A stretch of DNA of 45,707 bases. Source: Candidatus Woesearchaeota archaeon (GTDB lineage: Archaea; Nanobdellota; Nanobdellia; Woesearchaeales; SM23-78). The DNA lies in the NCBI GenBank assembly GCA_019322375.1, contig JAHWIP010000076.1:1-45707 (forward strand). The letters are read 5' to 3'. The notes under the pieces are model-generated. The model made no database searches, was not told the origin of the DNA, and was given only the letters and a program-made list of their open reading frames with translations. This document shows, piece after piece, positions 32,181-39,710 of the stretch. Position 1 is the first letter of the stretch, and every line of letters starts with the position of its first letter. The position numbers were made by a program, and so were the translations under genes.

Positions 32181-33137
32181 TTATTTTTTGTTTCCATTAA
32201 ACCTTTCAGAGTTGGCTTTTTCTTGCCATGAAGCATAAGGTATTAAGGTTGTCTGAGCAATATTATCTTTTCCAAATCCAAGGGTCATGTTAATCATGTC
32301 GTATCTTGGCTCTTTTTCATTTAATACTTCTTTGAAACACCGTTTTGTATTATCATAATCTAGTTTTGTTTCTGGTAGCTCTGCAAGATATGCTCCGCTT
32401 AGGTTAGCTAATACTCTGGTTTGTTCTAGGGGGATTATTTTTACTCCTTGTTTTGAAACATGAGCCATTTTAGGTGTTCCACCAACACCCCTGTTCATTG
32501 TAGAGAATGAATAAGCATTCATTGCATAGAAGGCAAGCTGGTCTGGTTTTAATTTTTTGTTATCCATGCCTTGTAATTTTGTAGTGAAATACCAGTGGGC
32601 TCCGTCTGCACCACTTCCAATTTCAATATGCGATCCATACTGTTCTGCATAGGCTGTTTCATGAAACTGGAATTGTCTTATTTTTCCTTCTTGTTTATCA
32701 AAACTTGTCAGCGCAAACAAAGCTGATCCATCTCTTTTATCTCTTCTAAAATTATTCAGTTCCTTACTTTCCTCATTTTTAATATAATCTTTTTTGTTAT
32801 TAGGATCAGAAATTATTTCAGCTTGATTTAAAATATTTTTTTTTATGTTTTGTGCATATATTCTTTCTATTTCATCTGTTTTTTCTCTTAATTTTTTATG
32901 AATTGAAGCAACATATTCCTCTACAGTATTTCCTGTAAAATGTTCTCCTTCAATATTTGTAAGAATCCCTTCAACCTTGTTGCCTGAGCCACTTCCAAAC
33001 ATAACTCCTGAGTAATTGTCTTTTTCAAATTTTTCTAGCTTGTTGATTGAATCGCTTTGTCTGCCCCAGCCAGATACTCTGCTGTCTGTGATAACAATTG
33101 CTTCTAATCCATTGGTAAAAGATATTCCGACTGTCAT
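32181..33137 (-). CDS. Proteasome-fold (Ntn hydrolase-like) protein
   Basis: 318 residues. The N-terminus MTVGISFTNGLEAIVITDSRVSG aligns by eye with proteasome beta/HslV starts (T-T-V-G...A-A-D-S-R-A/S). Thr2 would become the nucleophile after Met removal, Asp18 and Arg20 match the conserved D-S-R, and HIEIGSGADGAHWYF resembles the I-G-S-G segment. The protein is longer than core proteasome subunits (about 200-240), with a charged insert (about residues 85-135) between the expected strands. An archaeal 20S subunit is not a match. An Anbu/HslV-like or unclassified Ntn protein is possible. A TTTATAAAT promoter lies about 30 nt upstream. Confidence 0.5.
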   Translation of the reverse strand: MTVGISFTNGLEAIVITDSRVSGWGRQSDSINKLEKFEKDNYSGVMFGSGSGNKVEGILTNIEGEHFTGNTVEEYVASIHKKLREKTDEIERIYAQNIKKNILNQAEIISDPNNKKDYIKNEESKELNNFRRDKRDGSALFALTSFDKQEGKIRQFQFHETAYAEQYGSHIEIGSGADGAHWYFTTKLQGMDNKKLKPDQLAFYAMNAYSFSTMNRGVGGTPKMAHVSKQGVKIIPLEQTRVLANLSGAYLAELPETKLDYDNTKRCFKEVLNEKEPRYDMINMTLGFGKDNIAQTTLIPYASWQEKANSERFNGNKK

Positions 33138-33212
33138 ATTGTTCCTTTATACATTAGAATTCATTTATAAATCTTTCGATTTTTAACTACCTTGTGGTAA
33201 CGACAAAACATC

Positions 33213-35276
33213 TTAATAGATTCTGCTCTCATGCCCCTGCTTTCTGACACGAATAATGCTGTCCACAAAACTCTCCATCTTAGCTTCATGGCTTACGATT
33301 ATGCCCTGGGCTATGTTTATCTGGTTGAGCACCTCTCTTACTCTGTCCAGCTGCTCTGAGGAAAAACCGTCTGTTGGCTCATCAAGAATGATTAAGTCCC
33401 TGGTCCTTATTGTGCTCAGGAAGTCATTGATAACCTTGTTAAGGGCTAGCCTGTAAGCAAGAGCAACACTGGTCTTTTCTCCGCCAGAAAGGTTTTCAAG
33501 CCAGGTCTCATACCCGTTCTGCTCAATAACAGGAGAAAAGTACTCGTCAAGCCTGACACTAAGAGCCTCGTCTTCCAGCAGGGTGTTAAACCATTCCTGG
33601 AAAAAAGCATTGAATTCACTGTATATTCTTGCAAGAATGTGCTTTTCAATAACATCAACCAAATTGATAAAGTGCTCCTGCACCCAGCTCTTTATCTCTT
33701 TAAGCTGATAAAGTTTTTTCTCCTCCTGCTTCATCTTTTCTATTTCCTGCTTTAACCGCTCTACCAGCTTGGTAATTGTCTCTAGCTTTGTCTTTTTCTC
33801 AACAACCAGTTTTTCAAGCTTATTCTTTTCCTCTCTTTTCTCTTCCAGTTCCTGCTTTGCTTTTTCAAACTCTTCTTTCTTATCTGATGCCTTCTCAACT
33901 TTTTCTTTTAACTCCTCAATTAATCCTTTGTTCCTGCTTACCTTATCTTTTAACTCAGAAACCTCTTTTCCCAAGCCTTTTTTTCTTTGCTTTTTTTCCT
34001 CAAGAGCCTCCAGCTTAACCTTTTTTGCCTCAAGCTCTTTTTCTCCCTTAATATAATTATCAATTTCTTGCTCAATGGTTTTCTTCTTCATACTAAACTT
34101 CTTTTCAAACTCTTCAAGCTTTGCAAGATTGTTCTCACAAGTCTTAATAATAACCTGCTCTCTTGCATTCACCTCTTTGGCATGCTTAAGAGTGATTTTT
34201 TGCTGGCAAGTAGGGCAGATATCAAGGTCTGTGATTTTCTTTATTATGATTTCAGAAGCCTCTTTCTTGGTTTTAAACTCTGATTTCCTGGAATTAATTT
34301 CTGAAAGCTTTTGCTCAATCTTTTTTAGTTCTTGTTTCTTCTCTGGAATTAACTTCTTAATCTCCTCTGCCCTGCCAATATCAAACCCTTCCAAGCCTTT
34401 TAATAACTCGTCAAGCAGGGAATTAACTTTTTTCAGCTCTGCCTGGTTTTTTTCAAGCTGAGCACTGGAACTGCTTAACTCACTCTTCCCAACCTCATAT
34501 TTCTGCTCTGCTTTTTTAAGCTCATCAAGCTCTTTTTCCAGCTTTTCAAAACTCTCTTTTGCATGTTCAAAAACCTGTTTTGCTTTTTTTAATTCATCCT
34601 CTTTATCCTCAAGCTTTTCTTTCAGCCCCTCAACCTCTATGGTGTGCTCTTCTAGCTCCTGCTTTTTATCAGGCAATATCTCAAGTTTTCCCTGCAGAAC
34701 ACTAATCCTGCTCTTAAGCTCACGCACATAATTAAAAGAGTTCTCTTTCACACGCTTATACTTGTCAATATTGAATAACTTTCTAAGAATATCAAGCCTG
34801 TCCTCTTTGCTCTCATAAAGAATCCTTTTCATCTCCTCCTGAGGCGTGAACACTGTGTACCTGAAAATAAGGGATTTGGACTTGGTAAGCAAAGCCTCTG
34901 GATAGCCGATTAATTCAAGAATCCTGGCTTTTAATTCCTGAGGAGTGCCTTCAAAAACAGCGTCATTAACAGATAAAGTTCCTGGCTCCTGCACAACACC
35001 CTTAGGAGTTTTTTTTAAAGAGCGCTTAATAACAACCCTGTCACTGCCAAGAGAAAAAGCCAGCTCAACAGAGCCATGAGTTGCTCCATGCCTAAGCAGA
35101 GTATTGCCTGACAGCACACCTTTCATAATCCCAAAAACAGCAAACTCAATAGCCAGCAGGATAGAGGTCTTGCCACTCCCAATATCACCTGAGAGCAGAA
35201 CAGAGCCAGAAGGGAAATTAATACTTGCATCAATATAAGACCTGATGTTCCTGAGCTTAAGAGAATTGATTATCAT
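33213..35276 (-). CDS. rad50: Rad50/SbcC-like DNA repair ATPase
   Basis: 687 residues, short for Rad50 (typically 850-900 in archaea). The N-terminal ATPase half has LKLRNIRSY and Walker A GDIGSGKTSI (residues 30-39). Long coiled coils flank a zinc hook CPTC (in ICPTCQQKI, about residue 355). The C-terminal half has the signature LSGGEKTSVALAYRLAL and Walker B DLIILDEPTDGFS with D-loop. Rad50 tethers and resects DNA ends with Mre11. No Mre11 gene lies beside it; the next gene upstream, past tRNA-Gln, is a smaller SbcD-related phosphoesterase on the other strand. A TATATATAACC promoter is about 25 nt upstream. Confidence 0.92.
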   Translation of the reverse strand: MIINSLKLRNIRSYIDASINFPSGSVLLSGDIGSGKTSILLAIEFAVFGIMKGVLSGNTLLRHGATHGSVELAFSLGSDRVVIKRSLKKTPKGVVQEPGTLSVNDAVFEGTPQELKARILELIGYPEALLTKSKSLIFRYTVFTPQEEMKRILYESKEDRLDILRKLFNIDKYKRVKENSFNYVRELKSRISVLQGKLEILPDKKQELEEHTIEVEGLKEKLEDKEDELKKAKQVFEHAKESFEKLEKELDELKKAEQKYEVGKSELSSSSAQLEKNQAELKKVNSLLDELLKGLEGFDIGRAEEIKKLIPEKKQELKKIEQKLSEINSRKSEFKTKKEASEIIIKKITDLDICPTCQQKITLKHAKEVNAREQVIIKTCENNLAKLEEFEKKFSMKKKTIEQEIDNYIKGEKELEAKKVKLEALEEKKQRKKGLGKEVSELKDKVSRNKGLIEELKEKVEKASDKKEEFEKAKQELEEKREEKNKLEKLVVEKKTKLETITKLVERLKQEIEKMKQEEKKLYQLKEIKSWVQEHFINLVDVIEKHILARIYSEFNAFFQEWFNTLLEDEALSVRLDEYFSPVIEQNGYETWLENLSGGEKTSVALAYRLALNKVINDFLSTIRTRDLIILDEPTDGFSSEQLDRVREVLNQINIAQGIIVSHEAKMESFVDSIIRVRKQGHESRIY

Positions 35277-35330
35277 GGGAAAAAGGAAAAGAACAGGTTA
35301 TATATAATTTTTCCCTAAGTTTAAATAAAA

Positions 35331-35338
35331 TTTATAAA
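35331..35338 (+). promoter_or_regulatory. TATA box for tRNA-Gln
   Basis: TTTATAAA is 25-32 nt before the first base of the tRNA (35363), the normal box A distance. The divergent Rad50 TATA (reading TATATATAACC on the minus strand, 35297-35307) is close by. Confidence 0.55.
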
Positions 35339-35362
35339 CCCATAAACAGTTATGCATACAAT

Positions 35363-35565
35363 AGCCCCATAGTGTAGTGGCCAATTAACTGGAGGCCTAA
35401 CAAAAATCAAAGATTTTTGAAGCTCTAAACCTCTGGTTTAGACCAATCATCTCGGATTTTGGAGGCAGAGGATGTATATCCAAGCCGAGAATGTCCGAGG
35501 ACCTCGGTTCGAAATGCCAAAGAAGCAGAGTACGCGGTCTTCGCAGGGAAGTCCGAGTGGGGCTA
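35363..35565 (+). tRNA. tRNA-Gln(UUG) with three introns
   Basis: 203 nt collapse to a 73-nt tRNA: acceptor AGCCCCA/TGGGGCT with A73, anticodon stem TCGGA/TCCGA with TTTTGG (anticodon TTG) and T stem CTCGG/CCGAG. Inserts are about 62 nt in the D-loop (35386-35447, bounded by a CCAAT duplication that makes the exact cut uncertain), about 30 nt after position 37 (35463-35492), and 38 nt in the T-loop (35514-35551) leaving TTCGAAT. The T-loop insert has TGC/GCA as inner helix and the same 59/60 position as in tRNA-Lys and tRNA-Tyr. The D-loop insert contains two palindromes. Confidence 0.88.
35401..35442. repeat. Two palindromes inside the tRNA-Gln D-loop intron
   Basis: CAAAAATC-AAA-GATTTTTG (35401-35419) and TCTAAACC-TCT-GGTTTAGA (35424-35442). 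Each is an 8-bp perfect stem with a 3-nt loop. The first is identical to the palindrome upstream of rps12 (15953-15971). Confidence 0.88.
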
Positions 35566-35613
35566 TCTATCTTTAACAAACCTTTTTAAAACTTTAACAT
35601 ATTCTTTATTCTC

Positions 35614-36321
35614 ATGAACCTCCTCCCAAACATCAAAATCATTGGGTTAACCTTATATCTGGTAAAGCAAAGAATTCTTGTTCTAGCTGACTCTCATATT
35701 GGCTATGAAGAAGCCTTGAACAAGCAGGGAATCCTTATTCCCAGGCTTCAGTTCAAGGAGATTATGAGCAATCTGGAACAAGTATTTAAGCAGGTAAAGC
35801 CAAAACTTATCATTATGCTGGGTGATATTAAGCATGAGTTTGGAACAATCTCTAAGCAGGAGTGGAGAGACACTCTTAACCTGCTGGATTATCTATTAGA
35901 AAAAGCAAAAGTGGTTCTTATCAAAGGCAACCATGACAATATATTAGGTCCTCTTGCAAAAAAGAAAAACCTTGAAATCAAGGATTACTTTGCTGTTGAC
36001 AATGTGTTTCTTTGCCATGGACATAAATTAATGGATGATAACTCTGAGTTAAAAAAAGCTGAAACAATAATCATTGGACATGAGCACCCGGCAATCACTA
36101 TCAGAGATGACGTAAGAGTTGAGAAGTACAAATGTTATCTATTAGGTAAATACAAGAAAAAAAACCTGATTGTGATGCCTAGCTTTAACTTTGTAACAGA
36201 AGGCACAGATGTTTTGCAGGAAAAGTTGCTAAGCCCTTTCTTAACCAATATTGATGATTTTAAGGCATATATATTAGGTGATAAAATATATGATTTTGGC
36301 AGGGTAAGCAAGTTGAAATGA
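35614..36321 (+). CDS. SbcD-related archaeal metallophosphoesterase
   Basis: 235 residues, the size of the archaeal SbcD-related family (COG1407/TIGR00024). Calcineurin-like motifs in order: VLADSHIGYEEAL (D-x-H), MLGDIKHEFG (G-D), IKGNHDNIL (G-N-H-D), FLCHGHKL and IIGHEHPAI (G-H-x-H). These bind two metals. Substrate is not established; the family lacks the Mre11 capping domain. It sits directly downstream of tRNA-Gln and divergent from Rad50, which invites a functional link but is not proof. Confidence 0.88.
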   Translation: MNLLPNIKIIGLTLYLVKQRILVLADSHIGYEEALNKQGILIPRLQFKEIMSNLEQVFKQVKPKLIIMLGDIKHEFGTISKQEWRDTLNLLDYLLEKAKVVLIKGNHDNILGPLAKKKNLEIKDYFAVDNVFLCHGHKLMDDNSELKKAETIIIGHEHPAITIRDDVRVEKYKCYLLGKYKKKNLIVMPSFNFVTEGTDVLQEKLLSPFLTNIDDFKAYILGDKIYDFGRVSKLK

Positions 36322-36347
36322 AAATAAAAGCAAAGAAATAGTTTTCT

Positions 36348-36500
36348 TCACCTAAAAATCGGATGTATATACTCTACCTCCGGGTCTGGTGTCTCGCAAA
36401 AGTTCTGCTTAGGGCAATGGTCGCACTTTATTGCTACCACTCCCTCTTCTTTTCTCTCAGGGTCAAAGCAAATACCATTATAGTAGTAATCGCACATCAT
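36348..36500 (-). CDS. Small Cys-rich protein, 50 residues, possible zinc-binding
   Basis: ATG 36500 to TGA 36348 encodes a protein starting MMCDYYYNGICFDPERKEEG, then VVAIKCDHCPKQNFC, ending HPIFR. Five cysteines in a C-x6-C...C-x2-C-x5-C layout suggest a small metal-binding knuckle. It lies between the phosphoesterase and ZPR1 genes. I do not recognise a family. The coding call rests on the clean ORF, Cys spacing and protein-like composition. Confidence 0.45.
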   Translation of the reverse strand: MMCDYYYNGICFDPERKEEGVVAIKCDHCPKQNFCETPDPEVEYIHPIFR

Positions 36501-36571
36501 TTGTATCACCGTTACAGCTTAGACAGGTATACTTGATTTTAGGGTTTTTAAATGTTGCGGAAAATAAGAAC

Positions 36572-37141
36572 TCAAACCTTCCCCTTCACAGCCTTCTCGG
36601 AAATAATAGCACTATTACCACTCGGGTCCTCTATTATCAGCTTTACCTTGTCCTGGCCCCAGATAACCCTTGATAGCTTTTTAATTATGTTTTTTGCTTT
36701 TTTCTGCTCTGACTTGTCCTCTGCTTCATCCCTTAGCACTTCAGTCATTTTCTTAAATCTCTGCAATATGCCTTCAATATTAGTTATATAGCCATTGCTT
36801 GCTTCTCCTGGCTCTATTGTTCCTATATGAGGAATTTTTACAGTTGCATTTGATGATTTCACAATCCGGATATGCATGTCTTTCTCAGAATCAATTTCAA
36901 AAGTATACTTGGCTGCAGGTTTCTTCTCCTCTGCCTCAACATCTGCTTTATGATACTTGCAATTAGAGCAATCCATAGAAAACAGATATGTATGCCCGAA
37001 GAAGGGTATGTCCAGGTCTGATTCTGAGAGAGTAAGAGTTTTTTTATGACAGATAGGGCAAGTCTCTCCTTTGATAACAGCAGGAGCACTCTCTGCTTTC
37101 TCCTCTTTTTTCTCTTTGTTAGTATCTTTCTTCTTAGCCAT
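36572..37141 (-). CDS. ZPR1-type zinc finger protein
   Basis: 189 residues. After a charged, lysine/glutamate-rich N-terminus the zinc finger reads CPICHKKTLTL...FFGHTYLFSMDCSNCKYHKADVE (C-x2-C...C-x2-C), followed by the ZPR1 beta domain: IVKSSNATVKIPHIGTIEPG, GYITNIEGIL and VKLIIEDPSGNSAI. Archaea have a single-module ZPR1; in eukaryotes the protein binds and folds EF-1A. The archaeal role is presumed similar. A CTATAAAAAG promoter element is about 30 nt upstream. Confidence 0.9.
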   Translation of the reverse strand: MAKKKDTNKEKKEEKAESAPAVIKGETCPICHKKTLTLSESDLDIPFFGHTYLFSMDCSNCKYHKADVEAEEKKPAAKYTFEIDSEKDMHIRIVKSSNATVKIPHIGTIEPGEASNGYITNIEGILQRFKKMTEVLRDEAEDKSEQKKAKNIIKKLSRVIWGQDKVKLIIEDPSGNSAIISEKAVKGKV

Positions 37142-37315
37142 CCTACATATATATCTAGAAATTTGCTTTTTATAGTTTATGGTGTTTCAAACTATTAGTT
37201 CAGAAACCTTGTTTTGCTTTACAGAAAACTTTTTAAAACATGAAACAGGAGTTTTTAAAGTTTTTGGGTTAAAAATAATAATATTAGAAAAAGTTCAAAC
37301 AAAAATCAAAAAAAT

Positions 37316-37723
37316 TTATTCTTCTGTTGCCTCACTCAAGGGATTGGTTGCTCCTTTGGTCCTGTAAATACTTGCAAAGCTGGGAGTAACAACTATATAG
37401 TCATCTCCAAAACCAGCAATGTCTCCTTCAATAGCATCAGTGGTTTTCTTTAGTTTGTTAACAGCTCTCTTAAGCTCAACCAGGTCCTTGTCTTTCAAAG
37501 GCTTGATATTAACCAGGGCAATGGTGTAGCCTTCTCTCAGGGAATCCAGGACTGGTTTTATGTCTGAGAAGTCATTCATCACAAAAGGCCTTACAACAAT
37601 CTTAGAACCTTTCTCAGGCAATCCTGACTCTGTGTTCAGCTCAACATACTCGTCTTCTGCTTGGAGATGATCATCCTCGTCATAGACATGCTTTTTTTTC
37701 TTTTTAAGCGAAAAAAACTTCAT
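37316..37723 (-). CDS. sepF: SepF-like cell division protein
   Basis: 135 residues. The N-terminal MKFFSLKKKKK can act as a membrane-binding helix. A short acidic linker leads to the SepF fold (IVVRPFVMNDFSDIKPVLDSLREGYTIALVNIKPL...AVNKLKKTTDAIEGDIAGFGDDYIVVTP). In archaea with FtsZ, SepF anchors FtsZ to the membrane. GGAGGGAGG directly upstream is a strong ribosome binding site, and a TATA element (CCTTTATATATTTAAAG) lies about 70-85 nt upstream, so this mRNA has a leader. Confidence 0.88.
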   Translation of the reverse strand: MKFFSLKKKKKHVYDEDDHLQAEDEYVELNTESGLPEKGSKIVVRPFVMNDFSDIKPVLDSLREGYTIALVNIKPLKDKDLVELKRAVNKLKKTTDAIEGDIAGFGDDYIVVTPSFASIYRTKGATNPLSEATEE

Positions 37724-37857
37724 AAGCCTCCCTCCTGTTTCCTTAACCCAAGGATTAATATTGATATTTAGTTATTAATTGGATTTGTTCTTTAAATATA
37801 TAAAGGTTTCTGTTTATGATGAAAAATTTGATTGTCGCCGTCAAAATTCTCTAATTA

Positions 37858-38898
37858 CTAAGCAACATAAGGCCCTAGCTTTTCCTTGAAATCTTCTATT
37901 ACCTTTACCTCGCTAGGATTTATTTTAAGCTTTACAGCAAGGTAATAACTGGTTAAGTCCCCTAGAATAATGGCTGAGAACATCTTGCTAAGCAAGGAAG
38001 GCCCTCTTATGCCTATCTCTGTGTCACCAACTCCTTTTCTTAGCATTACTTCTTTCATAAGGCTCATTCTTCTCTGGATTCTTCTATGGTCTTCATCAAA
38101 CCTTAATAGAATTGCATGATAATTCCCTCTAACATTCTCATATCCTTCAATCTCATTATGGTTCATCTCAGGAAACACATTGTTAAAAGCCATTATCTTT
38201 GAGTTCTCATTAAACTGGCATTTCCATCTATAACCAACAGCCTTAAACCTCTTGCTGGTATAAATTATCGGTGTTTTGTGAAGCAGTTTCTCAGATAACA
38301 CCATGGCATTCCTCTCCAAGGCCTGCATCTGGGGTTTTAAATCATCTTTTAACCTAAAAACATCTTGTGCTCTGCTCTTAACCAGTCTTAGTCTTTCAAG
38401 CAATCTTAGCATTGCAAAGAACTGTATGGCAACAGCTGCTCTTGGCTGGTAACCAACAGGAAGACTAACTATTGGAAGCCTTGAGACCTTTGCAAACTCT
38501 GCAAGCTTGCTGCCGGTTGTAAGAGTGACTATCTTGCATCCTCTTCTCCTTGCATCCTTGAAAGCACTCAGGGTTTCTTCTGTGTTCCCAGAATAAGAAC
38601 AGGCTAACACAAGAGTGTGCTTGTCAACCCATGATGGAAGATTATAATCCCTTACCACATAAATAATGTATTTTTCATCAGCCAGGTAGCCCTGCAAAAG
38701 CAAGCCTGCAATGCTTGAGCCTCCCACACCAACAATAACAACAGATTTATACTTCTCCTTAGCCCTGCTTAAATCAATGGCTTCTGGTAATTTATATCCC
38801 TGCTCTGCCATCATTGGAGTGTCAAGAATGGCCTGCCTCATATTCTCAGGGTCAAACTTCTGAATATCCTCTGCTAGACCAAGGCTTTCTTCAGGCAT
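37858..38898 (-). CDS. Bifunctional phosphoglucose/phosphomannose isomerase
   Basis: 346 residues, the archaeal PGI/PMI form. SIS-domain motifs VIVGVGGSSIAGLLLQGYL and LACSYSGNTEETLSAFKDA (sugar-phosphate binding), MNHNEIEGYENV (Glu and His used in ring opening and isomerisation) and the C-terminal LKINPSEVKVIEDFKEKL are clear. It interconverts glucose-6-P, fructose-6-P and mannose-6-P. The Shine-Dalgarno GAGGAGG is 9 nt before ATG. With the nucleotidyltransferase at 41.3 kb it could feed nucleotide-sugar synthesis. Confidence 0.9.
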   Translation of the reverse strand: MPEESLGLAEDIQKFDPENMRQAILDTPMMAEQGYKLPEAIDLSRAKEKYKSVVIVGVGGSSIAGLLLQGYLADEKYIIYVVRDYNLPSWVDKHTLVLACSYSGNTEETLSAFKDARRRGCKIVTLTTGSKLAEFAKVSRLPIVSLPVGYQPRAAVAIQFFAMLRLLERLRLVKSRAQDVFRLKDDLKPQMQALERNAMVLSEKLLHKTPIIYTSKRFKAVGYRWKCQFNENSKIMAFNNVFPEMNHNEIEGYENVRGNYHAILLRFDEDHRRIQRRMSLMKEVMLRKGVGDTEIGIRGPSLLSKMFSAIILGDLTSYYLAVKLKINPSEVKVIEDFKEKLGPYVA

Positions 38899-38966
38899 AA
38901 GAATACTTCCTCCTCTTTTTCCTTATAAGTATAGATATTCTGGGTTTTAAATAGTTTGTGTTAATC

Positions 38967-39635
38967 TCAGTTAGGTTTTTTTCTTTTTGGTCTTGCATAC
39001 ACCTCAATATATGATTCTCCCATTGGCCTTATTATTGGTGCTTTGATTTTGGCTTTAAAGCCTGCTTTATCAAATATTGACTGCAGTTGTTTTTTTGTAT
39101 AAAACCAGTAAGCCCGTGGTTCTCCTGCATAAGAAACAGGGTTTTCTTGGAGTTCATGCCCTTTGCCCTTCTTAAAATTAGCATATAGATAGCTTTTAGG
39201 TTTTAGGGCTTTATAGAATTTATCCAATACCTGCGGCAGGTTTTTTCTTGGAATATGATATAAAACTCCATCACAGAATATTCCATCAAATTTATCTGTT
39301 AATTTTGCATTAATAATGTTTTCTAATCTAAAATCACAGTTAGGTATTTTTTGTTTTTCTTTTTTTTGCTTGGCTATTTTTACTAGTTCCCGTGAGAAGT
39401 CTATGCCAAGAAAGTAATGCTTTGACTTCTTTGCCATGTACAAGGTATCATGCCCTCCTGCAGAACCAACCACTAATACCTTACACTTTTTTTGTTTTGG
39501 AAGTTGTGATAGAAATTTTCTACATATAAATTTTGATACAAGCCCCCAAAAAAAGTGATTGTCTCTCTTGATTACATAATTCTTGGCAATCTTATCATAA
39601 CTGCTATTTGTTATCTTTAAAAACTCATTAACCAT
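38967..39635 (-). CDS. Class I SAM-dependent methyltransferase
   Basis: 222 residues. Motif I VLVVGSAGGHDTLYMA, acidic post-I residue in FLGIDFSRELV, NCDFRLENI, then FDGIFCDGVLYHIPRKNLPQVLDKFYKALKPKSYLYANF are a complete methyltransferase-fold signature of the UbiE/Methyltransf_11-25 type. Substrate unknown. It is divergent from e-MtaB, with a shared AT-rich region (39656-39679) that has TATA elements for both directions. The tail KRKKPN is basic. Confidence 0.82.
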   Translation of the reverse strand: MVNEFLKITNSSYDKIAKNYVIKRDNHFFWGLVSKFICRKFLSQLPKQKKCKVLVVGSAGGHDTLYMAKKSKHYFLGIDFSRELVKIAKQKKEKQKIPNCDFRLENIINAKLTDKFDGIFCDGVLYHIPRKNLPQVLDKFYKALKPKSYLYANFKKGKGHELQENPVSYAGEPRAYWFYTKKQLQSIFDKAGFKAKIKAPIIRPMGESYIEVYARPKRKKPN

Positions 39636-39710
39636 AAAGGCGTGTATTGGGGTTGTGCTTTTAAATATTTCTTAATAAACTTTATTAATCCTTGCTTTAT
39701 ACCTTGTTCC

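Noticed and set aside
39642..39710. Upstream start of the e-MtaB gene
   Set aside because: The segment lies in the AT-rich promoter; the family begins with the F-G-C-x-x-N motif just after ATG 39711.
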